Source: Bermanella sp. WJH001 (GTDB lineage: Bacteria > Pseudomonadota > Gammaproteobacteria > Pseudomonadales > Oceanobacteraceae). From it: a DNA stretch of 64,000 nucleotides. This document shows, one piece after another, positions 53,984 to 63,525 of the stretch. The notes under the pieces are model-generated. The model was given only the letters and a program-made list of their open reading frames with translations. It ran no database searches and was not told the origin of the DNA. Where the stretch lies: NCBI RefSeq assembly GCF_030070105.1, contig NZ_JASJOO010000006.1, forward strand, positions 248,001 to 312,000, read 5' to 3'. Within the stretch, counting starts at the first letter, position 1. The number at the start of each line of letters is the position of its first letter. The translations under genes were made by a program, and so were the position numbers.

Positions 53984-56900
53984 ATGTCTTACTTGAGTTT
54001 TGTACAGAAAAAAATATTTATGCCGTTGGCCATTGCCACTCTTTTGAGTGCCTGTGGTGAAGAGCTTCAAGTGGGTGATGAAAGTGGTCAAGAAGCAGCC
54101 ATTGCTTCAACCACACCATTTGCTTATGTTTCGCGGGATATTGAATCGCAGCAGCAAGCTTTGTCCTTGAATGAATCCAATTCATTTCAGCCCGGTGCTA
54201 AATTGTATGTGCGTGACAGCATCACCAGTAACTCAATTGAAAAAGAAGTGCTGGCTGAATTGTTTGCCGGTGTGCAATACGATGTTAAAGACCTAAGTGT
54301 ATCCAGCGATGGTTTGTATCTTGTATTCAGTGCGCGCACGGATCGCCTTGATGATACTTGGAATTTATACGAATACGATTTTAAAGCTGCAACTGTGCGC
54401 CGCATCATCGCACCGCTTGAGCAAGCTAATGCGGGTAACGATAGTGACCCAACCTATACCAATGATGGTTTCATTGTATTTACCTCAGACCGTAATGGCC
54501 CCCAGACTCGTGCGTTATTCAGCATTGACCGCAATGGTGAGTCTCTTGAGTTAGTGCCAAGCAACAATCCAAACAACAACTTTAAAGCCACCACCTTAAA
54601 AGATGGTTATATGGTGTTTATGGGGGTTGATACCTCTAGCAATCACTTAACCACAGGCAGTGCGCCTCAAGCGACTAAGATGTATCGCAGTGCGCCTAAT
54701 GGCGAAGACAGCACTCCGTTATTTGATACGCTATTTATCAATGATCAAGTGAATAACTTAACCGACCTAGTGTTTAGCGACGTGATTCAAGGTGGTGATG
54801 GTCACTTGTTCACCATCGTTAAAAATAAAGAAAACCCATTAATGGGTGGTCAAATTGTTAAGTTGGTTGGACCAAAGTCAACCGCTGAAAACGGCCCTGT
54901 TTACGAATTCTTAAAAACACAGCCATTAAATGGCGGTGACATCAAACTAGCCGCTGACGCTGTTGAGACGAAAGGCTGGAGCAGTGCATTTTGGCCTTAT
55001 CGTGATGGTACCGATCGCCTATTGGTGAGCTGGTCTCAGTGCATGAAAGGGGACAACGGTGTATATCGTTTGTGTAAAGAAGAAGATGACCTAAACGGCG
55101 TTAATGCCCGTTACGGTATTTGGGTATATGACCCTAAAAACAATACTCGTATGCCAGTTCTCCAGGCCCGTGAAAACCGTGTTTATACTGATATTGCGTT
55201 GGCGTATCCAAATCTAGGTGACAATCTTGAGTTTGATGAAACCGTTGAAAAGCCTGAACCACAAACGCCAGTTGAGCCTGTAGATCCAGTTAATCCAGTA
55301 GACCCTGTTGATCCGGTTAATCCAGTAGACCCTGTTGATCCGGTTAATCCAGTTGATCCAGTTGATCCGGTAGACCCAGTTGATCCAGTTGATCCGGTAG
55401 ATCCAGTTGATCCGGTAGATCCAGTAGATCCGGTAGACCCAGTTGATCCGGTAGATCCAGTTGATCCAGTAGATCCAGTAGATCCAGTAGATCCAGTAGA
55501 TCCAGTAGATCCAGTAGATCCAGTAGATCCAGTAGATCCAGTAGATCCAGTTGATCCGGTAGACCCAGTTGATCCGGTAGATCCAGTAGATCCAGTAGAT
55601 CCAGTTGATCCAGTTGATCCAGTAGATCCAGTAGATCCAGTAGATCCAGTAGATCCAGTTGATCCAGTTGATCCAGTTGATCCAGTTGATCCAGTTGATC
55701 CAGTAGATCCAGTAGATCCAGTTGATCCAGTTGATCCAGTTGATCCAGTTGATCCATTTGATCCAGTTGATCCGGTAGATCCAGTTGATCCAGTTGATCC
55801 AGTTGATCCAGTTGATCCGGTAGACCCAGTTGATCCGGTAGACCCAGTTGATCCTGTTGATCCGGTTGAACCGGAAAATCACGCGCCAATTGCCAATGCC
55901 GGTTTGGATATGTTTGGCCTGAATGCAGGTGATACGGTGATGCTTGATGCCAGCGGCAGTTCAGATGAAGACGGTGACGCGCTTACATATAGTTGGAGAG
56001 TCATCAGCTCACCTGTTGAAAGTGAAACCAATATCCTAACGGATGCCACATCGGTTCAACCTACTTTGTTATTAGTAGAAAAAGGTTTTTATGTGATTGA
56101 GCTGACGGTAAGCGACGGCCAAAGCGTGAGCGAACCCGATACGGTGATGATTGAAGCGGTTGCTGATGAGCAAGTGTGTGTGCCAGGTAAAAAACTTTCT
56201 ATTTGGTCTGCAGTTGAAAGTGAAGGCAATCCAAACAAGTTGATTAAAGATGCGTTTTTAGGCCACATCACCTCATTCCAAGGTGCAAATACGCCTGATG
56301 CAAGTTATGACTATTACAGTTATTCCGCGCACCCAACATCGGTAGCGGATGAATTTAATGACGCACTGCCTCAGCCAAAAGATAGCTCAGCTCATATCTT
56401 CTTTTATGAGTCAAAAGCGAATCATGCCGCCCTTGGTTACAGCAATAATGATGCAATCAAAACTCGTGGACAAATTAATGATGGTGACCTTTTCCTTTAC
56501 TTCTTCTTTAACAAAGATGCAGCAGGGCAAAGTGACAACAAGGTGTACTTTGAGGTGTTCACTGAAGGCAATCTAAATGAAGCAGGTATGCCGGTTGATC
56601 AGGTGATTTTATCGGATGACGGTCAAGAGTTAGTGATCGTTGATGCTGATGCAACCAGCCAACATTACATTGGTGATTACCAATATTGGTATAACACTGA
56701 CGGTGGTGTGATTGGCCCGTTACGCGGTGAAGAGTTTACCATTGCGGTTCGCGCGGTATCACAAAGCCCTGTGGGTGACGATTTAACCGGTGCTAGTTTC
56801 TTTTCACGAGAAGGCACTGAGTATAACTTCTTCAAAGACCCTAAGATCACCTCATTTATCGTCACGTATAAAGAAGAGAAGTTCTGTGATCTTGATCCGG

Positions 56901-58603
56901 TAGATCCAGTAGAACCAGTTGATCCAGTAGAACCCGTTGATCCGGTAGACCCAGTTGATCCAGTAGATCCAGTTGACCCAGTTGACCCAGTTGACCCAGT
57001 TGACCCAGTTGACCCGGTTGATCCAGTTGATCCAGTTGATCCAGTTGATCCAGTAGAAGGTGATGGTATTTGTTACGGTAAAGGGTATTGGAAAAACCAT
57101 AACCGTTTTGCATCTAACCCAAGCCAAAATAACCCATGGCCTGCTGATGAAAACACAGCTTTGTGTGGTACCACCTGGTATCAAATGATTGGCGAACCAA
57201 GTCAAGGTAATGCATGGAATATTCTGGGCAAGCACTGGGTAACGGCAAAACTGAATGTGGCCAATGGTGGCTTTGTGCCAACTGAAATCGCCAGTGCGTT
57301 GTTAATGTCAGAAACTCTGCTGGTTAATTGCAGTATTGATAATGATGATCGCGATTTTGCACTTGCGCTTAAGGACACGCTGGAACATTACAATGAGTCA
57401 CCAGATTGTTTAGAAAATCCTGTTGAGCCTCAACCGTTAGCCTCAACCGTGCATATTCGTTCAGTTTATGACTTTAACGGTGAAGACATGAGTGTGCTGG
57501 GCTTGGCGAATATGGCGAACCCTATGTTGCTGCCGATGGATCAGCGCAGTGAACGTTTCATTCGTATTTATACGCAAAATCTTGAAGGGGCCACGGTATT
57601 AAGCGGTTATGCACCCATTCAACCTGATGGCTCTGTGATGTTTGAAATGCCAGCGCACACACTATTCACCTTTGAAGTGGTGAACGCACAAGCCAAAGCG
57701 TTAAATCATGACCGCTCACAAATGGCGGGCAGCGACTTCCCTTACACTTATATGCAGCGTTATGCAGGTTGGTTAGAAGTGACTGGCAGTGAGCAAAAAG
57801 AATTTAATGGCTTTGATGTCACCAGTGAAGCCGCTTCTATCAATGCAGGTGCGCAACAAGTGGGTCCATACCCAAATGCATCTACGTTGATTCAAGCACA
57901 GTCTATCGGTCAAACAATGGCGCAAGCATTGTATGGTGCAGTTGAAAACTTCGGACAGTTGATGCCGGTGATGCGTTATCACGACTACTGGACACCAAGT
58001 CCGATGCAAGGCAATAACACAATTGCTTTAGGATACGCAGAACTGACAACAGCCTCCCCAGTGAATGCTGCCTGTGAACTGAATAATGCATCTGATTGTG
58101 TAGCGACCATTAGTTATGAACAACACATCAAACCATTATGGAATAATGTGATTCGTAACAAAGCAGGCAACAGCTGTGTGGATTGTCATGATAACCGCGG
58201 CTTTACCAGCTTAGATTTAAGTGACTTTACTTCTCCAGTAGAAGGCTTAGCCTCATATGATGCCTTGTTCAGCAATAACCGCACTTATATGTATCTAGCG
58301 TCAACGTTCAGTGAAGTAAATGAAAGTCACTGTCGTCGATATGTGGAAGCACCATTTGTGATGCAACCTGAAAATGATTGCTTCAGCTGCTACGGACAAG
58401 CATTAATGAATCCTTTAGGAGCCATTAGTAGCGCAAACTTCTTTGATGTATTTGCCGAGGATGCAGATCATAATCACTGGATTTTCCGCCCACTGGAAGT
58501 GGATCAATCTAAACAGGACATATTCCAACAGCATAAAAACATGCTAACACCGCAAGAGCGTAAGCTAATTGCAGAGTGGTTAGATATGGGTGCACCCCAA
58601 TAA
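53984..58603 (+). CDS. Giant multidomain lipoprotein with Val-Asp-Pro tracts, PKD domain and haem-c motif
   Basis: A 1539-residue lipoprotein (lipobox LSAC, Cys24). Domains in order: a beta-propeller-like region with TolB-type repeats (about 45-415: [34 protein letters not shown]); a 67-copy Val-Asp-Pro tract (430-630); a PKD domain (about 633-733); a beta-rich module with few Cys (738-970); a second tract of 17 copies (973-1023); a module with GYWKNH and several Cys (about 1027-1150); and a C-terminal part (about 1155-1539) with the haem-c site CVDCH at 1398-1402 and a near-match CFSCY at 1466-1470. Propeller plus haem part resembles HzsA-related proteins, apparently split by inserted modules. 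It is likely on the cell surface. The gene is monocistronic, after the motor operon. Function unknown. Confidence 0.8.
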   Translation: MSYLSFVQKKIFMPLAIATLLSACGEELQVGDESGQEAAIASTTPFAYVSRDIESQQQALSLNESNSFQPGAKLYVRDSITSNSIEKEVLAELFAGVQYDVKDLSVSSDGLYLVFSARTDRLDDTWNLYEYDFKAATVRRIIAPLEQANAGNDSDPTYTNDGFIVFTSDRNGPQTRALFSIDRNGESLELVPSNNPNNNFKATTLKDGYMVFMGVDTSSNHLTTGSAPQATKMYRSAPNGEDSTPLFDTLFINDQVNNLTDLVFSDVIQGGDGHLFTIVKNKENPLMGGQIVKLVGPKSTAENGPVYEFLKTQPLNGGDIKLAADAVETKGWSSAFWPYRDGTDRLLVSWSQCMKGDNGVYRLCKEEDDLNGVNARYGIWVYDPKNNTRMPVLQARENRVYTDIALAYPNLGDNLEFDETVEKPEPQTPVEPVDPVNPVDPVDPVNPVDPVDPVNPVDPVDPVDPVDPVDPVDPVDPVDPVDPVDPVDPVDPVDPVDPVDPVDPVDPVDPVDPVDPVDPVDPVDPVDPVDPVDPVDPVDPVDPVDPVDPVDPVDPVDPVDPVDPVDPVDPVDPVDPVDPVDPVDPVDPVDPFDPVDPVDPVDPVDPVDPVDPVDPVDPVDPVDPVDPVEPENHAPIANAGLDMFGLNAGDTVMLDASGSSDEDGDALTYSWRVISSPVESETNILTDATSVQPTLLLVEKGFYVIELTVSDGQSVSEPDTVMIEAVADEQVCVPGKKLSIWSAVESEGNPNKLIKDAFLGHITSFQGANTPDASYDYYSYSAHPTSVADEFNDALPQPKDSSAHIFFYESKANHAALGYSNNDAIKTRGQINDGDLFLYFFFNKDAAGQSDNKVYFEVFTEGNLNEAGMPVDQVILSDDGQELVIVDADATSQHYIGDYQYWYNTDGGVIGPLRGEEFTIAVRAVSQSPVGDDLTGASFFSREGTEYNFFKDPKITSFIVTYKEEKFCDLDPVDPVEPVDPVEPVDPVDPVDPVDPVDPVDPVDPVDPVDPVDPVDPVDPVDPVEGDGICYGKGYWKNHNRFASNPSQNNPWPADENTALCGTTWYQMIGEPSQGNAWNILGKHWVTAKLNVANGGFVPTEIASALLMSETLLVNCSIDNDDRDFALALKDTLEHYNESPDCLENPVEPQPLASTVHIRSVYDFNGEDMSVLGLANMANPMLLPMDQRSERFIRIYTQNLEGATVLSGYAPIQPDGSVMFEMPAHTLFTFEVVNAQAKALNHDRSQMAGSDFPYTYMQRYAGWLEVTGSEQKEFNGFDVTSEAASINAGAQQVGPYPNASTLIQAQSIGQTMAQALYGAVENFGQLMPVMRYHDYWTPSPMQGNNTIALGYAELTTASPVNAACELNNASDCVATISYEQHIKPLWNNVIRNKAGNSCVDCHDNRGFTSLDLSDFTSPVEGLASYDALFSNNRTYMYLASTFSEVNESHCRRYVEAPFVMQPENDCFSCYGQALMNPLGAISSANFFDVFAEDADHNHWIFRPLEVDQSKQDIFQQHKNMLTPQERKLIAEWLDMGAPQ
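55271..55873 (+). repeat. 9-bp tandem repeat encoding 67 Val-X-Pro units
   Basis: 603 bases made of 67 in-frame 9-base units, mostly Val-Asp-Pro, with a few Val-Asn-Pro and Val-Glu-Pro at the edges and one Phe-Asp-Pro. The commonest unit is GATCCAGTA or GATCCAGTT, and about ten identical units run together at 55455-55550. About 55 GATC sites result by my count. The tract makes a stiff extended linker about 200 residues long and should be prone to copy-number change. Confidence 0.95.
56900..57052 (+). repeat. Second 9-bp tandem repeat, 17 Val-X-Pro units
   Basis: 153 bases of 17 in-frame units in the same gene. The centre uses GTTGACCCA units (a run near 56975-57015) where the first tract uses GAT codons, so this tract seems to have grown on its own rather than as a copy of the first. 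It joins the beta-rich module to the GYWKNH module. Confidence 0.93.
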
Positions 58604-58631
58604 AAAATTAAAATAATAGCGGTCTAAATTT

Positions 58632-58668
58632 AACCCAGTTAATCGAAGATTAACTGGGTTTTTTTTAT
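58632..58668 (+). terminator. Terminator after the giant lipoprotein gene
   Basis: AACCCAGTTAATC (58632-58644) pairs perfectly with GATTAACTGGGTT (58648-58660) around GAA, followed by a T run. It ends 15-20 bases before the convergent methyltransferase gene. Confidence 0.92.
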
Positions 58669-58682
58669 GAGATAAGCTGTTA

Positions 58683-60752
58683 TTAGCTCATGGATTTTAA
58701 TTGCGGTTTGTATTGGCAATAAAATTGAAACATTGAACTAAAAGTACTGGGGTAAGCACTTTCAAACAATTCCCATTGCTCTAAGTTGTTGAGCGCGTAA
58801 TCAGCCCCGATAAACTGTTTGAAAGACGCTTTAGTTTGAGAATCCAGATTAGAAAAGCCTAAAAACACAAGCTGATTTGAATCACATAGCTGTTTGATCG
58901 TGCTAGGTGTAAATCCAATTTCATATTCATGCAGCAGTAAATCCACCACGCCACTCATGCTGTAAAAATCATCTGACTCCGTGACAAGGTGTTTGTTTTC
59001 AATTTTATCATCCGCAAAAATAGCATGACGTAAAATACGGATGTCTTGTTCATTTTTTTCAATGCCCCCATGTTTGTAGGCTTTTCTTATTTGGTAGATA
59101 GGGGTGCGTGCTCGTTTGCTATACAAGGATAGTTTTAATAAACCATTGGGTTTTAAATTACTTAACAAACCTTTTAGAGCTATTTGATAATCTTTAATGT
59201 GGTGCAAAACACCAGAGCACTCAACAATATCAAACGTTTGATCAAGCTTGGCAAGTTGAGTTAAATCCGCTAAGTAAAACTCAATGTTATCAATGTTTAG
59301 CTCAGCTGATTTTTTATAAGCGTAACTCAAACTGGTTTCACTGATGTCCAATGCGGTGACATGAGTTTGATAAAAGTATTTCGCAACATTCAGTGCATGG
59401 CGACCAGTGCCACACCCTGCCACTAAAATGTTGAGAGGCTGCAATAAAATAGCCTCTGGAATCTTCGCCCAAGGAAACTCATGTTGTAACGCACGCCCAT
59501 AATTGGTTGTATGTTTGTTATCTAAAAATTGCCAGCGTGGGTAAGGGAAGCGCTCATACTGAGTTTTGACTTCATGGGGGTTACCTTGTGAAATAGGCGT
59601 GAGTGCGGTGAACTCAAAATGTTGGTCATGCAACAAGCGGTCATGAGCCTGTTTAATATCAAAACTAATGGCAGGCCAGCTGTCATTATGAAAATCAAAC
59701 AAGGCCTTATGGTTGTTAATGGTGTACCAAGACTCATACATGGCAAATAACATGAGAGCGCCGGATATGTCCGTTGGCGTGCAGCTGGTTTGGGTTAGTG
59801 ATTGCTCAATCATGATTTTTAATGTCAACACCATTGAGCGTTCAGCTTCAGTGTATGGCATTAAAAATTCGTTATTCAATGCATACTGACACAATGCTTC
59901 ACACAGTGGTACGTATTGATTAATCAAGCGGCCTTTTTTACTGGCATGACTTAATAACTCTTGGCGTAACGCAATGATTAACTTCTCAAGTAATTCATTT
60001 TTAATAATGGTGTTGCGTAACGTTTTTAATAATAAAACTGAATTAGCCATATCATTAAATGATGCGGCGCTACCTTGATGATTTAGTTGAAACTTATAAA
60101 TCAAAACACTGCAACATAAATGAGAGAGCTGGTTTAAGTTTAAGTCGTCCCAACTAAGGTAGCTTATTAAGTCCTGTTCTAATTCAACATCGTAATAATC
60201 GGCGACTAAACCTTGAGCGCAATGTAATAAACGGCTACGAATTTGAGCATCGCTCCCATTGGTTTTGGCTAACTGGCGATATAACTGAAACGCTTCAACT
60301 TTGCGACCTTGTTCCACCAAGGTATAGGCGAGGCTGACTTCCGCACGAGTTTGATTAGGTGCCAGTGATATGGCTTGTTTGAAGGCTTTTTCGGCATCGT
60401 TAAAACGACTCATGGCCAATGCCACGTGGCCGGCGCTGTACCAATAGCCAGCATTATGGGGGTGTTCGATTAATGCTTGCTCTATATGGGCTTGAGCCGT
60501 GTTTAGATGTCCAGATTCAAGTTCAATACGTGCCAGTAAGTTGAGACTGTCACCATCTAAGGGGGCAATTTCTAGGGCCTGCAAGATGAAACCTTTTGCT
60601 CCCTTCAGGGCATCTTGGCGCACCGAATGGTTCAAGTTATTTGGGGTATCATCAAATAGCACAAATGCTTGTTTTTTTAGTTCGTTGATCAGGCCTATTT
60701 TTTTTCGGCTGAGCTTGTCTTGCTTGGGATTTGCGCTGTTGCTAAATGCCAT
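58683..60752 (-). CDS. TPR-repeat SAM-dependent methyltransferase
   Basis: A 689-residue cytoplasmic protein. TPR units fill about residues 45-170 (LNTAQAHIEQALIEHPHNAG, NDAEKAFKQAISLAPNQTRA). A helical middle follows. A class I methyltransferase domain begins near residue 435, with the SAM loop ILVAGCGTGRHALNVA, VTALDISETSLSYA and the post-motif DIVECSGVLHHI. The substrate is unknown. Its divergent position next to fliS suggests a flagellar or flagellin-modification role, since TPR-methyltransferases occur in such loci; this is an inference. Confidence 0.85.
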   Translation of the reverse strand: MAFSNSANPKQDKLSRKKIGLINELKKQAFVLFDDTPNNLNHSVRQDALKGAKGFILQALEIAPLDGDSLNLLARIELESGHLNTAQAHIEQALIEHPHNAGYWYSAGHVALAMSRFNDAEKAFKQAISLAPNQTRAEVSLAYTLVEQGRKVEAFQLYRQLAKTNGSDAQIRSRLLHCAQGLVADYYDVELEQDLISYLSWDDLNLNQLSHLCCSVLIYKFQLNHQGSAASFNDMANSVLLLKTLRNTIIKNELLEKLIIALRQELLSHASKKGRLINQYVPLCEALCQYALNNEFLMPYTEAERSMVLTLKIMIEQSLTQTSCTPTDISGALMLFAMYESWYTINNHKALFDFHNDSWPAISFDIKQAHDRLLHDQHFEFTALTPISQGNPHEVKTQYERFPYPRWQFLDNKHTTNYGRALQHEFPWAKIPEAILLQPLNILVAGCGTGRHALNVAKYFYQTHVTALDISETSLSYAYKKSAELNIDNIEFYLADLTQLAKLDQTFDIVECSGVLHHIKDYQIALKGLLSNLKPNGLLKLSLYSKRARTPIYQIRKAYKHGGIEKNEQDIRILRHAIFADDKIENKHLVTESDDFYSMSGVVDLLLHEYEIGFTPSTIKQLCDSNQLVFLGFSNLDSQTKASFKQFIGADYALNNLEQWELFESAYPSTFSSMFQFYCQYKPQLKSMS

Positions 60753-60884
60753 GGGTAAATCCTTTCGCTACGATAAAAGCGATTAGTATGATATTTCCTT
60801 ATAAGCACAGCCTATGCCATTAAAAATTATTCATATTTATCAATAATTTAGAGTGTTTTTAGGCAAATATTTTCAATAGGAAAT

Positions 60885-60898
60885 GGGCACAGGGTTGC
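60885..60898 (+). promoter_or_regulatory. Possible sigma-54 promoter upstream of fliS
   Basis: GG at 60885-60886 and GC at 60897-60898 are separated by the required 10 bases, in TGGGCACAGGGTTGC. The -24 element departs from TGGCAC by one inserted G, so the match is imperfect. It lies about 128 bases before fliS, in the 273-base gap shared with the divergent methyltransferase gene. Confidence 0.4.
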
Positions 60899-61025
60899 CG
60901 CTTTTGGTGGGTTTTAGTACCGCTATGGCGTAGGCTGACTGAGATGAAAGCATCTATTTCAATTAAATGTTAAAGATATCCAGTTTGGGGCCGTTTACCT
61001 TTATGTAGTAATTGAGGGTATGAGT

Positions 61026-61469
61026 ATGTATACAAAAGGCGCAAAGGAATACAGTCAAGTTAGCTTGCAAACGGAAGTCATGGAAGCGGATCCCCATAAG
61101 CTAATTCAACTATTACTTGAGGGGGCATTAACTCGCCTTTCTATGGCAAAAAATTTCATAGAGAAAAAAGAGTATGCTGCAAAGAATGAAAAAATTGGGC
61201 GTGCAATTGATATTATTTGCGCGCTACAAGAATCGTTAGATCACGAACGCGGCGGTGAGATCAGTGTTAATTTAGAACGTTTGTATGACTACATGACTCG
61301 GCGTTTATTTGAAGCCAACTCTAAGAATGATCTCGTTATTATTAATGAAGTAATGGGACTATTGTCTGAAGTGAAATCAGGCTGGGAAGGCATTCGTGCA
61401 AGCTATGAAGAGATTAAAGGGCAAGGTAAATTACAGCCAGCTCCTGAGCAAAATCACTTGTCGGTCTAG
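61026..61469 (+). CDS. fliS: Flagellar export chaperone FliS
   Basis: FliS binds the C terminus of flagellin in the cytoplasm and keeps it unfolded for export. The protein shows the family start MYTKGAKEYSQVSLQTEVME, DPHKLIQLLLEGAL and IDIICALQESLD. Two ATGs are in frame, at 61020 and 61026. GAGGG (61014-61018) is only one base from the first and seven from the second, so I use 61026 (147 residues). Unlike the usual fliC-flaG-fliD-fliS order, no fliD or fliC is upstream here; a divergent methyltransferase gene takes that place. Confidence 0.92.
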   Translation: MYTKGAKEYSQVSLQTEVMEADPHKLIQLLLEGALTRLSMAKNFIEKKEYAAKNEKIGRAIDIICALQESLDHERGGEISVNLERLYDYMTRRLFEANSKNDLVIINEVMGLLSEVKSGWEGIRASYEEIKGQGKLQPAPEQNHLSV

Positions 61470-61493
61470 CTCAAAAACGCCAACTTTACGATA

Positions 61494-61515
61494 AAGGCCG
61501 TCAAGGCCTTTTTTG
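61494..61515 (+). terminator. Terminator after fliS
   Basis: AAGGCC (61494-61499) and GGCCTT (61505-61510) form a 6-bp stem with a 5-base loop, followed by T residues. It separates fliS from fleQ. Confidence 0.75.
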
Positions 61516-61817
61516 TTATAAGGCCCATGGAACGTGGGTTATATGAATTTAATAGTTACAAAACAATTAACTAGCGACAAAATTTTTTTGTAACTAAATA
61601 AAAAAATGGTTTACAGGCATCATTTTTTTTGACACTAATAAGCTTAAGCAAGATCAATGGCAGAAAAGTATTAATCTTGTTGATAAATAATAACAATAAA
61701 AAAGTCGTCATTTATTTGACCGTAACGTCCTCATCAACTTAACTAGAAGAAACTAGTCAAATTAACGACGAGTTTACGATCAATTGAAGACAATAAAAAT
61801 CGGGGAAAAGGTGCACC
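61516..61817 (+). other. Non-coding gap upstream of fleQ
   Basis: This stretch is very AT-rich and holds no gene that I can see. A 9-bp inverted repeat (61555-61563 and 61586-61594) with a 22-base centre is present. A TTGACA at 61629-61634 could be a -35 element, but the best -10 at 17-base spacing (GATCAA) is poor. The fleQ promoter is therefore not placed with confidence. Confidence 0.4.
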
Positions 61818-63290
61818 ATGTGGCGAGAAATTAAAGTCCTGTTGGTGGATGACAACGAGCAACGTCAACATGACATGCAAGTATTGCTTGATTTTTTAGG
61901 TGAAGAATCGCTTAACAGCAATACTTCAAATTGGCGTGATATGGCAAATGATAGCGGCGACGCGGCTAACATTATTGCTTTTATTATTGGTAGCTCAGAA
62001 AAAACGTCACTTGATACACTTCTTAAAGAAATAAATGAATGGGATAAAGGCATGCCCATGATTTATGTGGGTGATGAAGAACTACCAACCGACCTTCCCG
62101 ATGATGTACGCCGATCTATTATTGCTCAAGTGAGCATGCCTCCAACCTACAATAAATTACTTGATAGCTTGCATCGTGCCCAAGTATACCGTGAACACTT
62201 TGCCCATAATCGTGTTCGAGGTGAACGTCGCCCAGTGCAGTTGTTTCGCTCTTTGGTGGGAACCAGTCGCCAGATCCAATATGTACGTGAACTGATGCAT
62301 CAGGTAGCAGACAAGAGTGTAACGGTTTTAATTACAGGTGAAAGTGGTACAGGTAAAGAAGTGGTTGCTCGCAACTTACATTACCACAGCACTCGTCGTG
62401 ATGGCCCATTTGTACCGGTTAACTGCGGTGCCATCCCTAACGAATTAATTGAAAGTGAATTATTTGGCCATGAAAAAGGCGCATTTACAGGTGCCATTAC
62501 ATCTCGTTGTGGTCGCTTTGAAATGGCAGAAGGTGGCACTCTATTTTTAGATGAGATAGGTGACTTGCCACTTAATATGCAAGTGAAGTTATTGCGAGTA
62601 TTGCAAGAGCGTACCTATGAACGTGTTGGTGGTACAAAAACACTGCAAACGGATGTGCGCATTATTGCAGCGACTCATAAAAACCTTGAAGCAATGGTGG
62701 CAGAAGAAACCTTCCGTGAAGATTTATACTACCGTTTAAACGTATTCCCAGTTGAAGTACCTGCATTGCGTGATCGTCGTGAAGACATTCCTTTATTACT
62801 AAATGAATTGATCTCACGGATGGAGAACGAAAAACGCGGATCGATTCGCTTTAATAGTGCTGCGATTATGTCCCTGTGCCGTCACGACTGGCATGGTAAT
62901 GTTAGGGAGCTTGCAAATTTAGTAGAGCGTTTAGCCATCTTGCATCCTTATGGGGTAATTGGTGTGCCTGAGTTACCTAAAAAATTCCGTCATGTGGATG
63001 AAGGCGATGAAGATGAAACCCGTATGCAAGAGCCTGTCATGCTACCAAGTGAACCGGGTTTAGTGGGCTTAGATACCCCCGCTTTATTACCGGTAAATGG
63101 TATCGACTTAAAAGATTATTTGACCAATCTAGAGCGTTCGTTGATTCAACAGGCGTTAGATGATGCTTGTGGAGTGGTGGCTCGAGCAGCAGAGAAATTA
63201 AAAATTCGCCGTACAACCCTCGTTGAAAAAATGAGAAAGTATGGTTTACAACGCAAAGAAAAAGAACATGCAGAGGAATTCGACGATTAA
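61818..63290 (+). CDS. fleQ: Sigma-54-dependent flagellar master regulator FleQ
   Basis: FleQ (FlrA in vibrios) activates sigma-54 flagellar promoters, including fleSR; in pseudomonads it also responds to cyclic di-GMP. The 490-residue protein has a degenerate receiver-like N terminus (VLLVDDNEQ, but no phosphoacceptor Asp at the usual AFIIGSS place). An AAA+ domain follows, with Walker A GESGTGKE, the sigma-54 contact loop GAFTGA and Walker [13 protein letters not shown] Fis-type helix-turn-helix ends it ([20 protein letters not shown]). The next gene, fleS, carries a good sigma-54 promoter, in line with this role. Confidence 0.94.
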   Translation: MWREIKVLLVDDNEQRQHDMQVLLDFLGEESLNSNTSNWRDMANDSGDAANIIAFIIGSSEKTSLDTLLKEINEWDKGMPMIYVGDEELPTDLPDDVRRSIIAQVSMPPTYNKLLDSLHRAQVYREHFAHNRVRGERRPVQLFRSLVGTSRQIQYVRELMHQVADKSVTVLITGESGTGKEVVARNLHYHSTRRDGPFVPVNCGAIPNELIESELFGHEKGAFTGAITSRCGRFEMAEGGTLFLDEIGDLPLNMQVKLLRVLQERTYERVGGTKTLQTDVRIIAATHKNLEAMVAEETFREDLYYRLNVFPVEVPALRDRREDIPLLLNELISRMENEKRGSIRFNSAAIMSLCRHDWHGNVRELANLVERLAILHPYGVIGVPELPKKFRHVDEGDEDETRMQEPVMLPSEPGLVGLDTPALLPVNGIDLKDYLTNLERSLIQQALDDACGVVARAAEKLKIRRTTLVEKMRKYGLQRKEKEHAEEFDD

Positions 63291-63312
63291 GCTCATTCAT
63301 TGATTCTTGACT

Positions 63313-63335
63313 AAAAGCCCGAAAGGGCTTTTTTT
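63313..63335 (+). terminator. Terminator after fleQ
   Basis: AAAAGCCC (63313-63320), a GAAA tetraloop and GGGCTTTT (63325-63332) form a stable stem followed by more T. It lies 23 bases after the fleQ stop, so fleS needs its own promoter. Confidence 0.9.
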
Positions 63336-63442
63336 ATGCATGGGATTTACTGAACCATGATTGGTTGAGCTGAAATAAATTTTAATTCTGTCAATTTATA
63401 TTTAATAACCTTTATATATAGCGTCATTATAAAAATGTGATG

Positions 63443-63457
63443 CGGCACGCAAATTGC
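63443..63457 (+). promoter_or_regulatory. Sigma-54 promoter of fleS
   Basis: CGGCACGCAAATTGC: GG at 63444-63445 and GC at 63456-63457 with exactly 10 bases between, matching TGGCAC-N5-TTGC with one mismatch. The expected start of transcription is near 63469, about 57 bases before the fleS ATG. FleQ-dependent sigma-54 control of fleSR is established in Pseudomonas aeruginosa. Confidence 0.78.
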
Positions 63458-63525
63458 CATTACACCTATAGAAAACTTATTTAGCCATTTATTTGGCTTC
63501 ATTATTGCGTTTAGGTGTGGAGTAT

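Noticed and set aside
55271-55873. Possible CRISPR array because of regular repetition
   Set aside because: Units are 9 bases, directly tandem and in frame within a coding sequence, with no spacers.
55214-55889. Two long minus-strand open frames (222 and 181 codons) across the repeat
   Set aside because: They are low-complexity by-products of a 9-base repeat that has no stop codon in these frames. There is no ribosome site and no homology to any family I know.
56852-57235. Minus-strand open frames of 127 and 83 codons over the second repeat
   Set aside because: Same cause: repeat units read in other frames, with unrelated sequence at the ends.
61629-61657. Sigma-70 promoter for fleQ (TTGACA plus GATCAA)
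   Set aside because: The -10 element matches only half of the consensus, and the region is so AT-rich that chance matches are expected.
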